A DNA stretch of 64,000 nucleotides from Chloranthus sessilifolius. Its lineage: Eukaryota > Streptophyta > Magnoliopsida > Chloranthales > Chloranthaceae. The DNA lies in the NCBI GenBank assembly GCA_021018995.1, contig CM037590.1, positions 86,646,097-86,710,096 on the forward strand, given 5' to 3'. The notes beneath the pieces were generated by a model that saw nothing but the letters and a program-made list of their open reading frames with translations, did no database searches and was not told the origin of the DNA. A program made the position numbers and the translations under genes. Shown in pieces: positions 33,341 through 44,760 of this stretch; the stretch's first letter is position 1, and every line of letters begins with the position of its first letter.

Positions 33341-34680
33341 CTAAGAAGTGGGAGGGTCATGTAGGTGAATGAACGGAGGAGGCTCCATTAAATTTTCTAC
33401 ACAAATTTTTAGCCTTTGTCCATTCACTTTCATGATCTTCCCAGACCTGATGGGGAGGCATGAATGACAGTGTAAGGTCCATCCCATCTTGATTTCAACT
33501 TCCCTGGAAAAAATCTTAGTCTGGAGTTGAAAAGCCAAACCTTAGTGCCAGCATTGATGTCCCTTCTCACAAGCTTCTTGTCAAAGAATGCCTTTGATTT
33601 CTCCTTGTATATTTTGGCATTTGAATAGGCTTCCAGCCTCAGCTCATCAAGCTCTGCCAGCTGTAATTTCCTGTGAGAACTAGTAGAAGTTAGATCAAAA
33701 TTCAGTGATTTGATAGCCCAATAGGCTCTATGCTCTAACTCCACTGGTAGGTGGCAGGCCTTGCCATACACCAGCCTAAATGGGGACATACCAATAGGGG
33801 TCTTATAGGCAGTCCTATAAGCCCACAAAGCATCATTTAGCTTTTGTGCTCAATCCTTTCAATCAGTCTTCACAGTCTTCTCCAAGATATGCTTGATTTC
33901 CCTATTGGAAATTTCAACTTGCCTAGTGGTTTGTGCGTGGTAGGGAGTTGCAAGTTTATGGGTACCAGAGTACATTTTGAGGAGGTTTTCAAAAGGTTTG
34001 TGATAGAATTGACTCCCCCCATCACTAATGATAGCTTTGGGAGTGCCAAATCTTGAGAAGATATTATCCTTCAAAAATTTAAGGACAACTGTGTGGTCAT
34101 TGGTCCTTGTGGCAATGGCTTCCACCCATTTGGACACATAGTCCACTGCCACAAGTATAAAGTTAAAACCCATAGATGGAGGAAAGGGGCCCATAAAATC
34201 AATGCCCCATATGTCAAAAAGTTCTACCACAAGGATGGGTTGCAATGGCATAGAATTTTTCCTGGAAATGCCTCCCATCCTTTGACATCTCTCACAGGCT
34301 TTGCAATGTATAAATGCATCTCTGAATAAAGAAGGCCAATAAAAACCACATTACAGCACTTTTGTAGCAATCTTATTGCCACTGAAGTGACCGCCACAGG
34401 CTTGCTCATGGCACATGGAAAGAATGTTGTGGAACTCACTTTCAGGTACACACCTCCTAACAGCCTGGCCTGCACAATGCTTAAATAGGTATGGATTCTC
34501 CCACAGAAAATGTTTGACCTGAGAGAAAAATAGGTCTTTGTCCATCTTGGACCGGTGAGGGGGGATCCTACCAACAGCAAGAAAATTGACAATATGTGCA
34601 AACCAGGGTACACTAAACTGCACAGCAAATAGCTGCTCATCAGAGAACAACTCATTAAAAGGTGCTACTGCACATTCTTC
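33341..34680 (-). pseudogene. INT: Element B integrase
   Basis: In the minus direction: a zinc-binding region ([16 protein letters not shown] and [11 protein letters not shown]), the catalytic core ([45 protein letters not shown]) giving the D, D and E positions, and a C-terminal [13 protein letters not shown] (GPF/Y module), ending VNGQRLKICVENLMEPPPF near 33350. At least two frame changes (about 33835 and 33490) and a stop before CGFYWPSLF (near 34350) break it. Integrase would insert the DNA copy, making a 5-bp TSD as observed. Confidence 0.92.
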
Positions 34681-36130
34681 CAAAATAATCCTAGAGAGGT
34701 GGTCAGCCACCACATTCTTAACTCCCCTTTTATCTTTGATCTCAAGATCAAACTCCTGTAATAGGAGGATCCATCTGATCAACCTTGGCTTGGAATCCTT
34801 CTTAACCAATAGGTATTTCAGGGCTGAGTGATCAGTGAAAATAATAATTTTAGACCCAAGCAAGTAGGATCCAAACTTGTCCACAACAAACACAATAGCT
34901 AGCAGCTCTTTCTCAATAGTGGTGTAGTTCAGCTGAGCTTCAGCTAGTGATTTGCTGGCATAATAGACCATTGCAGGCAACTTATCTTTCCTTTGTCCTA
35001 AGACAACACCTATGGCCAAGTCTGATGCATCACACATCAGCTCAAAGGGGAGTGAGTAGTCTGGGGCCTGGATTACAAGAGCAGTGGTAAGGCACTTTTT
35101 CAAGACCTCAAAGGCCTCAAGGCACTCAGCAGAGAAGTCAAATGGCACATCCTAACAAAGCAGGTGGCATAATGGCTTTGAAATTTTGCTGAAGTCCTTA
35201 ATGAACCTCCTGTAAAATCTAGCATGTCCAAAAAATGATCTGATTTGTTTAACAGTTCTGGGTGGGGACAGGTGTGAAATCAAGTCTACTTTAGCCTTGT
35301 CAACCTCTATTCCTTTGTGAGAGACCATATGGCCTAATACAAGTCCTTGTGTCACCATAAAGTGACTCTTTTTCCAACTTAGGACCAAATTAGTCTCGTC
35401 ATATCTTTGTAAAACCAGTTCAAGGTGACTCAAGCACTAGTTAAAGTTGTCCCCAAATATTGAGAAATCATCCATAAAGATTTTCAAGAATTTCTCAATC
35501 ATATCAGAAAAGATTGCATGCATGCACCTCTGAAATGTGGCTGGGGCATTACACAGTTCACAAAGCATCCATTTGTAGTAAAGGTGCCAAAGGGACATGT
35601 AAAAGTAGTTTTCTCCTAATCTTGAGGATCCATAGGGATTTGGTTATACCCTTAGTATCCATCAAGAAAGTAGTAAAATGCCTTCCCAGCCAGCTTATCT
35701 AGGATTTGGTCAATGAAAGGGAGGGGGAAGCGGTCTTTTCTGGTCTTGGAGTTGAGTTTTCTATAATCAATGCAAACTCTCCAGCCAGTGGTCTCTCTGG
35801 TTGGCATCAACCTCCCAAAATCAGTAGTGATAACTGTTATGCCTGACTTTTTAGGCACCACTTGGATAGGTGACACCCATTCTGAATCTGAAATGGAGTA
35901 AATTACCCCTGCATCCAACAGTTTCACTATCTCCTTAAGGGCCACCTCCTGTATGTGAGGATTAAGTTTTCTCTATATCTCCCTTGAGGGTTTTGCACCC
36001 TCATCCAGGTAAATTCTGTGCATGCAGACTGAGGCATCAATGCCACCAAGATCAGCTATTGTCCACCTCATTGCCTTTTTATGCTTCTTGAGAATACTCG
36101 ATAGTGCCTCCTCCTGTTCACTAGTGAGAG
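34681..36130 (-). pseudogene. RT-RH: Element B reverse transcriptase and RNase H
   Basis: The RT part contains LLDAGVIYSISDSEWVSPIQ, then VVPKKSGITV, GWRVCIDYRKLNSKTRKDRF, and the catalytic FMDDFS (minus strand, near 35465-35485). RNase H contains [45 protein letters not shown] and [10 protein letters not shown], which carry the catalytic acidic residues. The RT is broken by frameshifts and stops between 35440 and 35650 and by a stop near 35155; the RNase H stretch is open for 265 codons (34351-35148). Confidence 0.92.
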
Positions 36131-37096
36131 AGGAGGAGATAATCACTGAAAGGTTGTTTTTCTACCCCAAGAAGGCATATTTTAATGTGACTGGGACCTA
36201 TTTCAGCTCCAGCTCACGGGGACTTTCAATTGAAGGCAGCAAAGGTGCCTTAGTGGTTTGAGGAAGGGGTAGCAATGTATGTTTCCAGCTGGAATGCTAC
36301 ACTAGGCTCACAAAGACTCTATTTTGGTGCTATCTTCTGTCATGAAAACTTGGGCCTCCTTCTCATCCATACTCCAAATATTTGCCATGTCATCAACAAC
36401 CTTATCCCAATCCAACAGATTGGATAATTCTTCTTCGACCTGCCATCGAGTACATCTATTGTACAGTAGTCCTCAATGTCCATCTAAGGATGCCCAGTAG
36501 CATCATGCACATTTAATTGCACCTTCATGTTCTCAAAGGTCACCTCCATCAACCCTGACCTGCATTGTATGCAAGCATTTGTAGTGGCCATGGCCTTCCA
36601 AGGATGACAGAAATTGGGGCTTTAATTTTGCAAGGGTCCATGTCCAAAACAAGGAAATCGACAGGATAGTAGAACTTGTCCACCCCAGTAAAACATCCTC
36701 CACCACAACTACAGGTCTCCTCGCAGACCTATTAGCCAGTTGGAGCACAACTGATATGGATTTCAGCTCCCCCAAACTTAGTTCCTCATACACAAAATAT
36801 GGGAGTAAGTTCACACTGGCCCCTAAGTCCAAGAGGGCTTTAACAATAGTATGGTTTCCAATTATGCAGGGGATAGTAGGTACCCTAGGGTCTTGTAGTT
36901 TCTCAGGTGTGGCAATAGGTAGAACTGACTCAACATGCTCAATAACAAAATCCTTTTTGGACATCTGCACCCTTGCTTTTCTCTTTTGTGTGTAGAGGTC
37001 CTTCAGGATTTTAGCATAGGCAGGGACCGATTTTATGGCATCAAGCAGTGGCAAATTGATCTTGACCTGCTTGAAGGTCTCTATCATTTCCTCCAT
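36131..37096 (-). pseudogene. PR: Element B protease and protease-RT linker
   Basis: An open stretch (36533-37096) contains EEMIETFKQVKINLPLLDAI and then KALLDLGASVNLLPYFVYEE, with the Athila-type active site DLGAS. Its end loses the frame relative to Element C. The linker is broken up to about 36131, where the lead-in to RT (LNPHIQEVALKEIVKLLDAG) is reached. Confidence 0.85.
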
Positions 37097-38880
37097 CTAA
37101 GCATTCCCCTTATAAAAAGGAGATGGGTTAGCTAATACTTGAGGAAATGGGAGTTATGGGACTGCTGGTGCCACAGCTACATGCTTAACCACATCATGGT
37201 CAATTTTTAATTTTTCTCTTTTTTCTTCACTTATTAGTTGCTATTGGGGCTCAACATCAGCCCCTTTATTTTGCCCTTGCTGATCCATAGCAAGGGATTC
37301 ACCACTCTCATCTCTTTCAATTTCACTTTTTATGACCTCCTTAGTTGCCCTGCCCACTAAATTATCAACCACTCTCCCACTCCTTAGGGTAGTGATTGCA
37401 TTAGCATCCTCTTAGGCAGAGGATGCTTCTCCAATCATATCCTACCCTTTGGGGTTGGCTAAGGCTTGGCTAGGCAGTCTGCCCTCCTCTCTTTTGTTCA
37501 AAGCATTACGGATTTGACCCAGTTGCTCCTCTATTTTCTTAATGCTTTACCCATGAGAGTTCACAGTTTGGACTAGGCTCCCCAGATTCTGCATGGATGC
37601 CAGCATTTTCTCTTCAAAAGAAGAGGATGTGGGCTGTTGTGGGGGCAAGACTAACTGGTTGGGCTGTGGGGCAGGCAACAAAAAATTTTGTATAGGTGGG
37701 TAACCCTACTTAAACTGGTGCTGAGGTCTATATGGAGCTACCAACTGCTGCTGCTGGGGTTGAGGGTAATTATCTTGTCTCCACCTCAAATGGGGGTAAT
37801 TCCTCCAGGAGTACCCAGCAGCTTACTGCGCAAATGCTTTGGTAGCATTGACTTGCTCCATAACAAAGTCAGGGAATTGGTTGGCTAATAGACAATCCTG
37901 GAGTGAATGTGTGGGAGATTGGCATATCAGACATGCCTCCACTTGTGCAACTATTCTAGGCTACATCACATTCATCAATTTGTCAAACTTCAAGCTCAAA
38001 TTATCCACCTTCTTCTCCAACTCACTTTGCACCTTAATCTCATATATTCCACCTCTAGGGGAGGACTCTTTCACTGACTTAGCAAGGATCTGGCTGTCAT
38101 TGCGAGACAGTGACTCCTGCTGCATGGAATTTTCTCCTATAATGTCAAACAACTCCCAAGCCTCATCAGCTGTCTTGTGGAGGTAGCTACTACCACATGA
38201 GGCATCCACCATATCCCTGCTCTTGGGATTAATTCCTTGGTAAAATACTTGCACTAATTGCCACATTAGAATTTGGTGGTGGGGGCATTGTTTTAACATC
38301 TCCTGGAATCTCTCCCATGCTTCATAAAAATCCTTAGTTGAGGACTAAGTAAATAACAAAATACTTGTCCTCATTTGGCTAGTCTTGTTCATAGGAAAGA
38401 ATTTAGCCAGGAATTGGCTTTGGAGGTCACTCCATGTTTGTATGTTGTTGGCTAGGAGCTAAGAGAGCCATGTGATGGCTTTATCCTTTAAGGAAAAAGG
38501 AAAAAGCCTTAGTTTGGTAGCTTCAGGTCCCAAGCCAGTAATATTGAAGGTGATGCAAAGTGTTAAAATTGGTCAATGTGCTTGTAAGGATCTTCCTTAC
38601 TAAGCCCATAAAAAGAATGCAGCATATTGATGATGGAGGACTTGATTTCATAGTTTCCTTCCCCTAAAGGGAATTGCATGCAGAAGGGAGAAGTGTAATC
38701 CCCTGGTGCATTATACTCCTTCAAGGTTCTTTGCCTCTCAGCCAAGTTAGCTTGCTCAGTTTCAATAGTAGGGCTTTGTGTGGTGTTTCTTGGTCTAAGG
38801 ATCCTTTCAACCTTAGGATTTGGAGGTTCCAATTCAGGGTTCAGGGGCCTTCTTCTAATCATACACCCACAACTCAGCAA
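37097..38880 (-). pseudogene. gag: Element B gag
   Basis: In the minus direction: RPLNPELEPPNPKVERILRP near the start, GDYTSPFCMQFPLGEGNYEI, GLSKEDPYKHIDQF, WERFQEMLKQCPHHQ, then a CX2CX4HX4C zinc knuckle (CLICQSPTHSLQDC, near 37930) and a Gln-rich tail. The order and motifs match Element C gag. Several stops and a frameshift near 38565 interrupt it. Confidence 0.9.
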
Positions 38881-39174
38881 GTAAGGAAAATGCTTACAAC
38901 ACTCAAAGAATTTCTAAACTAAAATAACAACTAAACAAATTTACACTTTAATTATAGTGAATTCAATATTAAAGGACTAAGTTTCAAGGTAAAAGAAGTG
39001 CAAACAGAGCTAGCTAAACTCCAGCTGTAGCTCTAGCTTTTCCCTTCTGCTGTTGTCCAATTTTGTAAAATTCAAACAAAAATTCAGTGGTACTTTTATT
39101 CTACTATGGCACAACTATAAAGAATTTTCTAAAATACAATATAATATAACTCAGGTCTAATAAAAAGATCAATA
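38881..39174 (-). other. Element B leader between PBS and gag
   Basis: About 290 bp, AT-rich, without coding content; it corresponds to the 171-bp leader of Element C. Confidence 0.6.
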
Positions 39175-39192
39175 TCCCCGACAGCAGCACCA
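39175..39192 (-). other. Primer binding site of Element B (tRNA-Asp type, mutated)
   Basis: On the minus strand TGGTGCTGCTGTCGGGGA differs from the tRNA-Asp-type site of Element C (TGGCGCCGTTGCCGGGGA) at four positions, all transitions. The six-base spacer AGTTTT between LTR and PBS is identical in B and C. Confidence 0.85.
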
Positions 39193-39198
39193 AAAACT

Positions 39199-41893
39199 TG
39201 TAGGTCGGATTTAAGTGCGCTGATTTTATTGTGTGGGGAGAACAAATTAAAAATCAAAGCAAAATAAAAGATGGAAACAGCACAACTAAAGTAATCCTAA
39301 GCCTGCAAGATACAGGTATATTGTAGCAAGTTTTGACAAGTAAGAGTTTATCCCATAGAGAAATTGATCTAGAAACCCAAATGGGTTGTAATAGTAGGCC
39401 TCCAAATCTGGCTACAGATCTGACAATCCTAAAGAAAGGGAGTTAGGTGTCACAACTACACTCAATTACCTACTAAAAAAGAAAAGAAATAAAGTGTAGT
39501 CCTATCTTAAGAAAGGGTTATGAAGAAGGTGGTGATGGCGTGTTAAAATAATGATAAAAAGATGAGAAGTAAGCAGTCTAGGTTAAAGTTCATTCAGTTA
39601 TATAACTCAGATTTAGGCCTCTCTGCAGCACATCCTTATTGAAGTGCTATCAATAACCTCAGCAAGGTAGAAGAATCCAACTTAACCCATGCCATTTGGA
39701 GCGCTCTTAAGGCTATAGTCTGTCCACTCAAATGACCACAGTCTATCCAATATAGTCTATCAAATCCCATTGATTAAGCCAGAAAAGCTAACCTAATCCG
39801 AAGGAGTGGGTTGATCAAACCTAATCTAATGAATCAAATCAGGCCATGAATACCATTGTAGACACTATGTTTGCCAGGCTACAAGCTCCCCAGTTCAGCA
39901 TACAAACCTAGCTAACATTCATAGGGGTATTAAACTAGGAAGATTAGATGGCAATCAAAAGATCTAAAGGAAAGTGAATGGGCAATCCCCAAATACACAG
40001 ATCCGATCGAGAAACTAATGGAAACAAAAGATCTATAGATTTAAATGGACTTTAAATCAACAATTTATTACTTAAAAATAGCTTGCAATAAAATGCCCTC
40101 ACAGCTGTAATCACTACAGAGAAGCCAGATCTAACATCTGATAGCGGTCAAGTAAGACAAAGGGGAGCCTGTTCCTGCACAATCTCTCACCAGGCTACAA
40201 GCTCAAGTGCAGAGAAAGAGAATCCATCTCAGATCGGTGACCAAGATTGCCCTAGGGCTATAGTTTGTCCACTGTAATGGTCACAAGCTATCCACTGAGG
40301 CTCCCTTACCCACAAATGATGAGACAAAACATGTAAACTATTGCTGCCACCATAGTCACAGGGCTACAAGCTCAAGATTCCATGGGCCTTTCAATAAGCT
40401 CAAATCCTAAATGCATGCTATAGTCTGAACAAAACTATGGGCAAATAGAAAAATAACAGATTAAGTAAGCATTCAAACACAAATTCCATTGATCTGATGT
40501 TACCAACAATGAAACCTCTCAAGGCAGTAGCCTTGTGCACAACAGCTCAACACAAAATCCTAATGTTTAAATGACCTATTACAAAACTAAATAAAACTAC
40601 ACCTAAATGTTTACCAGAGATTTAGGCAGCAAGTGCTGGGCTAAGAGAGAAGAAAAAATAAAAAAGAGGTGATCAAACCCTAACCCTAACCCTAATCTGC
40701 TTGAACTCTCAGCCGACAGAGGTTGAAGGAAAGAGTGATTGATAGTTTCTAAGTTACAAGCATAGCTTATATACTTAGTCCTAATGTTGTGGCTGAGAGA
40801 AGAGTACCTAATTTTTCAAGCAGATGTGGCATTGTTACAACCCTTGGATATCTTGGGATGCATGCATCGGGATTCATGCCTTGAGATGTGTGCCCTAGAC
40901 CTGGGGAAATCTTCAAAAAGGTCCTTGAGTTAAGATTAAGAAGTGGAGAGTTCGACCTTCACAGGGCTGCCTCCTGCGTATCAATTCTGTCACGCAGCTA
41001 TAGATTGTTCGCGGGGTAGAGTTTAGCTTTGAATATTATTGTCTGGCGTAGTAGAGCTTTGGATGATCGCGCAGCAGCTTTAGCTTTGAATGCACTCACG
41101 TAGTAGAGATTCAGTAGCCTTATTTCGTGAGGTACTTGCACAGATGCCTTCTCATCTCGCTTGGTTCAGAGTTAAGCTTCTAGGCGTGCGAGAGCTACGC
41201 GAGAGAATTTCTGGGTGTCTCTCTCTTCCAGAGCCACGCAAGAACTTCACGAGGTCTTTGCTATTGTTCACGCCAATTGGTCTTGCGGGGTAGTGCGCAC
41301 AGCTGCATGATGGTATCATCCTCGTGCAAACTTTGAGAGCTATATTTCTGAAGGCTTAGTGCGCAAGAGCTCCGCAAGTTTCTTCACATTTGATTGCAGC
41401 TAAACTGTGCGACTGCTACACAAGAATTTGCTTTGTGATAACCCCTTCATTGAACTACACGACTTCTTCGTGAGCTCTAACTGCATGTCTGCACTACGCG
41501 AGGGAGCTGTGCTAGTGAATTGAATAGCGCGAGGCTGCACCTCAACTATGTGAGATAGGTCCTTGGCTCCTCTGCTGCTATGCACATGCTTCTGTTGCAA
41601 CCTCCTCCACTCTCACCTAGACTTCTTTCATCTGATGGACTTCCTTAGTCCATTGTGACATGCAAAATAGTCATCATGGTGTGTACCACCATGGTGTTCC
41701 ATCACTTTCTAGTTCAGCTATCATCTTTTGCTTTAATTCTTTCTCTTCTTGGCACCAAAAGTATAGGCTTTGTGTTAAGCTGCACAATTTATTCCTAACT
41801 ATAAAACAAGCTAAAAAGGAATTATTAGTCAGCTTCAATGTCCAGCAAAGGCTAGGTTAAGAGGTGCAAAGTGGTACTTTTCAGTGAATAACA
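39199..41893 (-). repeat. 5' LTR of Element B (right copy)
   Basis: It starts TGTAGGTCGG and ends GTGAATAACA. The minus-strand TATATAAG is at 40766-40773, with the GCGAG/TCGCG array at about 40955-41560 upstream in the U3 position. A telo-box-like CCCTAACCCTAACCC is at about 40677, in the likely leader of the transcript. It differs from the left LTR by many substitutions and small indels, so the insertion is not recent. Confidence 0.93.
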
Positions 41894-41898
41894 TGTAC

Positions 41899-42330
41899 CA
41901 ACGTGCCATGATGGCTATCTTTCACAACATGATGCATAAGTATATAGAAGTCTACGTCGATGACATACTAGAGAAGTCCCAAACGCGAGTATGACATATT
42001 GACACACTCCGACTGGTACTGCAAAGAGCTAAGAAATATCAGTTAAAAATGAACCCAAAGAAATGTGTCTTTGGAGTCACCTCCAGAAAATTACTCGATT
42101 TTATAATCAGCAAGCGAGGGATCGAAGTGGACCCCACAAAAGTTTGAGCCATCCTTGAGATGCCACCTCCCAACAATATCAAAGAATTATGAAGCCTGAT
42201 TGGAAGATTATAATTCATCAGGAGATTTGTCTCCCAACATTTAGACTATGCGATCCTTTCTACAGACTACTTAAAGGAGGAACTGAGTACAAATGGGATG
42301 ACCAGTGGCAGCAAGCCTTCGACAATATCA
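41899..42330 (+). pseudogene. RT: Element E reverse transcriptase, C-terminal part
   Basis: The frame resumes CQRAMMAIFHNMMHKYIEVY and the catalytic YVDD at 41953-41964, then LRLVLQRAKKYQLKMNPKKC then VFGVTS, with GIEVDPTKV near 42121. Stops occur at about 41991, 42148 and 42190. It follows directly on 27291 once Element B and one TSD copy are ignored, which proves the split. Confidence 0.93.
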
Positions 42331-42790
42331 AAAAGTACCCCCTTAACCCACCAATACTATCGCCACCAGTTCCCGAAAGACCCCTAATCATATACCTCTC
42401 TGTGAATGATAAAGCAATGGGAATGATTCTGGGACAATATGAAGAAGATGGTAAGAGAGAGAAGGTTATCTACTACCTTAGTAGGACGATGATCGAGTAT
42501 GAACGAAAATACACTCCAATGGAGAAGACCTGTCTCACATTGGTATGGGCCTCAACCAAACTATGACACTACTTCGGAGTATATAAGATACTAGTACTAG
42601 CTTGAATGGACCTTCTAAAGTATGTATTCGAAAAGCCCGCAACCTCAGGAAAGATCGCTCGCTGGCATATGCTCTTACAAGAATTCGATATCACTTATGT
42701 CACGCAGATGTTGATCAAAGGGCAAGCGATCGCCAGTTACCTCACAGATCTCCTGCTCCCGAGTGATGAACCTATACACACTGATTTCCC
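42331..42790 (+). pseudogene. RH: Element E RNase H (retroviral type)
   Basis: RPLIIYLSVNDKAMGMILGQ, YERKYTPMEKTCLTLVWA, and after a stop LLKYVFEKPATSGKIARWHM and LLQEFDITYV. The first catalytic Asp region is degraded (YLSVND). Stops lie near 42564 and 42603. Confidence 0.85.
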
Positions 42791-42819
42791 CAATGAAGAC
42801 CTACTCATGATTCATAACG

Positions 42820-43250
42820 AAGAGCCCGATATGACCTCATGGATCCTTAATTTCAATGGTATTCTAAATCACAAAAGAAAAGGCATCAGGATAGTCTTCC
42901 TAAGCCCGAAAGGAGTGGTCATACCGAAGGCTTTTCAATTAGACTTCTCTGTCACTAATAATGTCACAGAATATGAAGCTTTCATAGCTGGACTATGAGC
43001 AGCACTATAATTAGGCATTAAATAATTAAAAACCATCAGTGATTCCAAGCTAGTAATCTCGCAAGTCATAGGAGAATGGAAAACCAAGGAAAGGATACTA
43101 ATGACATATTTAGAAACCGCTCAATATTTGGTAAAGAAATTTAAAAGAATCTCTTTTACGCACATCCCTAGATTAGAAAACGAGCTCGCAGACTCCTTCA
43201 CCATGTTAGCCTCGATCATCCAAATAGCCATTGGATAAAATACCAAGAAC
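42820..43250 (+). pseudogene. aRNH: Element E second, archaeal-type RNase H (aRNH)
   Basis: SWILNFNGILNHKRKGIRIV, VIPKAFQLDFSVTNNVTEYE then AFIAGL (about 42838-42996), KTISDSKLVISQVIGEW (about 43030) and the late PRLENELADSFTML (about 43170-43210). The order and residues (N/D-G start, TEYEA, DSKLV, N-x-xAD) are those of the additional RNase H that marks the Tat lineage. The first Asp of the usual FDGAS-like start is an Asn here. Stops at 42996, about 43008 and 43021 break it. Confidence 0.85.
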
Positions 43251-44760
43251 TTTTCCATCAAAGAGCTGGCAGTACCTGCTCACGAGGTAGCATGGACCTT
43301 CAAGAGAGAACTACCAATCCTCCCCACCGGCACAGGACCAAAAGAAGCAATCTCTCTGAAAAAGCATGTCAAGTCAGAAACCAAAGTCTCTATGTTCAGA
43401 TTTAAAAAATCACCAATTGACAATGGATAGCCATGGTATTTTGACATCTGGAACTTCTTGAAGCATTAACATGTCCCTCCATACACCACAAAGATTGAAC
43501 AGAAGACTATAAGGAACTGATGCACCTGATTCTACATACTCGGTAAAATACTATTCAAAGAAGCCTTCACCAAAGGAGTACTACTACGATGCATCACAAC
43601 CGTCGAAAGATAATATGTCATCCGAGAAGTACACGCCAGTGCCTGTGGTGCCCACGCCGAAAGACAAAGACTCGTCGATAAAATCATATGACAAGGCTAC
43701 TTTCGACCGACAATGATCAGAGATTGCCACCTCTACGTCCAACGCTGCAAGCAATGCTAAAAACATGTCACACTTATCAAAGCTCCATCAGTTACATTGA
43801 ACACTATGACCTTGCCCTGACCGTTTTCGATGTAGGCCTTCGATGTCATTGGACCTTTCACAGACACGGTTGGGAACACTCATAAGCATGGGTTCATACT
43901 TATGGCAACCAAATACTACACCAAATGGGAAGAGGTTGAATCCTATATCTGAATCACCACTTCAACACTCGTAAGGTTTATCGTTTGGAATATCATAACC
44001 AGGTTTGGAGTACCCAGAATGTTCGTTATCGATAATGGTCTGCAGTTCATCGTGGAGAAGACGAAGAAATTATGCAAGAAGTTCAACATCGATCTATGCC
44101 ACTCATTACCGTTCTACCCTCAAGGAAATGGACAAGTAGAAGCTAAAAGTAAAATGTTGATTTGAATTCTAAAATGCATAGTAGGAATAAGCAATGGAGC
44201 CGACTAGCCTGAACGACTACCAGAAGCACTCTGGGCCTACAGACCTACGGGATGGAGGTAGTCTTATCATATGAGATATAAGTACCGTCTTTAAGGATTC
44301 AACTTGATGATGGGCTATCCTTAGACGAGAGGAGAATTGTCCTACTCACACAGCTAGAGTAACTTGATGAAATACGTCTAAGGGCAGCTGATCACGCTCA
44401 AGTATATCAAAGGAGAGTGGCTAGAGCCTATAATAAGAAAGTCCTCGAACGAACCATTAATATTGGAGAATTAGTCTTGAAGAAAATCATGCCTTCCAAG
44501 CACACCCATCTGAAAGGAAAACTGAAATCAAACAGGGAAGGCCCTTATGTTATAACAGTCGCATACCCTGGAAATGCATACAAACTGGCGAATCAAGATG
44601 GGGAGGAACTCCCTAGTCCTTGGAATGCCATGTACCTTAGAAAATACTACCCTTATCCTTGTGAACATCACATCTCATGGTTAAATAGTTATACTTATCA
44701 CCCCTGTAGTCATCACGACCCATTCATCAGTCGCGCGTCATCAATTCGTAAAATGTCCTG
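43251..44760 (+). pseudogene. INT: Element E integrase
   Basis: Recognisable: REVHASACGAHAERQRLVDK and CHLYVQRCKQC (zinc-binding, about 43628-43760), FDVIGPFTDTVGNT and FILMATKYYTKWEEVESY (about 43838-43945), FVIDNGLQFIVEK (about 44022-44060), GNGQVEAKSKML (about 44127-44160), and the C-terminal RTINIGELVLKKIMPS... KLKSNREGPYVI...NAMYLRKYYP (about 44450-44655). Many stops interrupt the core. The C-terminal piece (44417-44761) is open. It is the last pol domain of Element E. Confidence 0.88.

Larger units (their letters stand above)
27287..41898 (-). mobile_element. Element B: full-length Athila-like element, minus strand, TSD TGTAC
   Basis: The LTRs are 27292-29976 and 39199-41893 (2685 and 2695 bp), flanked by TGTAC at 27287-27291 and 41894-41898. 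In the - direction the order is 5' LTR, PBS, gag, protease, reverse transcriptase, RNase H, integrase, GCGAG-rich spacer, short accessory ORF remnant, long 3' region with two PPT-like boxes, and 3' LTR. Pol and gag are clearly related to Element C, at roughly three-quarters nucleotide identity by eye. Many stops and frameshifts show a dead, fairly old copy. It lies inside the reverse transcriptase of Element E and is therefore younger than E. Confidence 0.95.
18517..44760 (+). mobile_element. Element E: Tat/Ogre-type Ty3/gypsy element, split by Element B
   Basis: A TGTAGACACCCCC... LTR (18517 to about 21180) is followed by a PBS-like TGGCGATTGCGATGGGA, gag, protease, a long linker, reverse transcriptase, RNase H, a second archaeal-type RNase H, and integrase ending at 44760. 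Reverse transcriptase is cut at 27291 and resumes at 41899 after Element B. The second RNase H is diagnostic of the Tat lineage. No 3' LTR follows integrase in the window. A minus-strand plant-mobile-domain gene follows instead, so the true 3' end probably lies beyond 64000 (inference). Confidence 0.85.
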
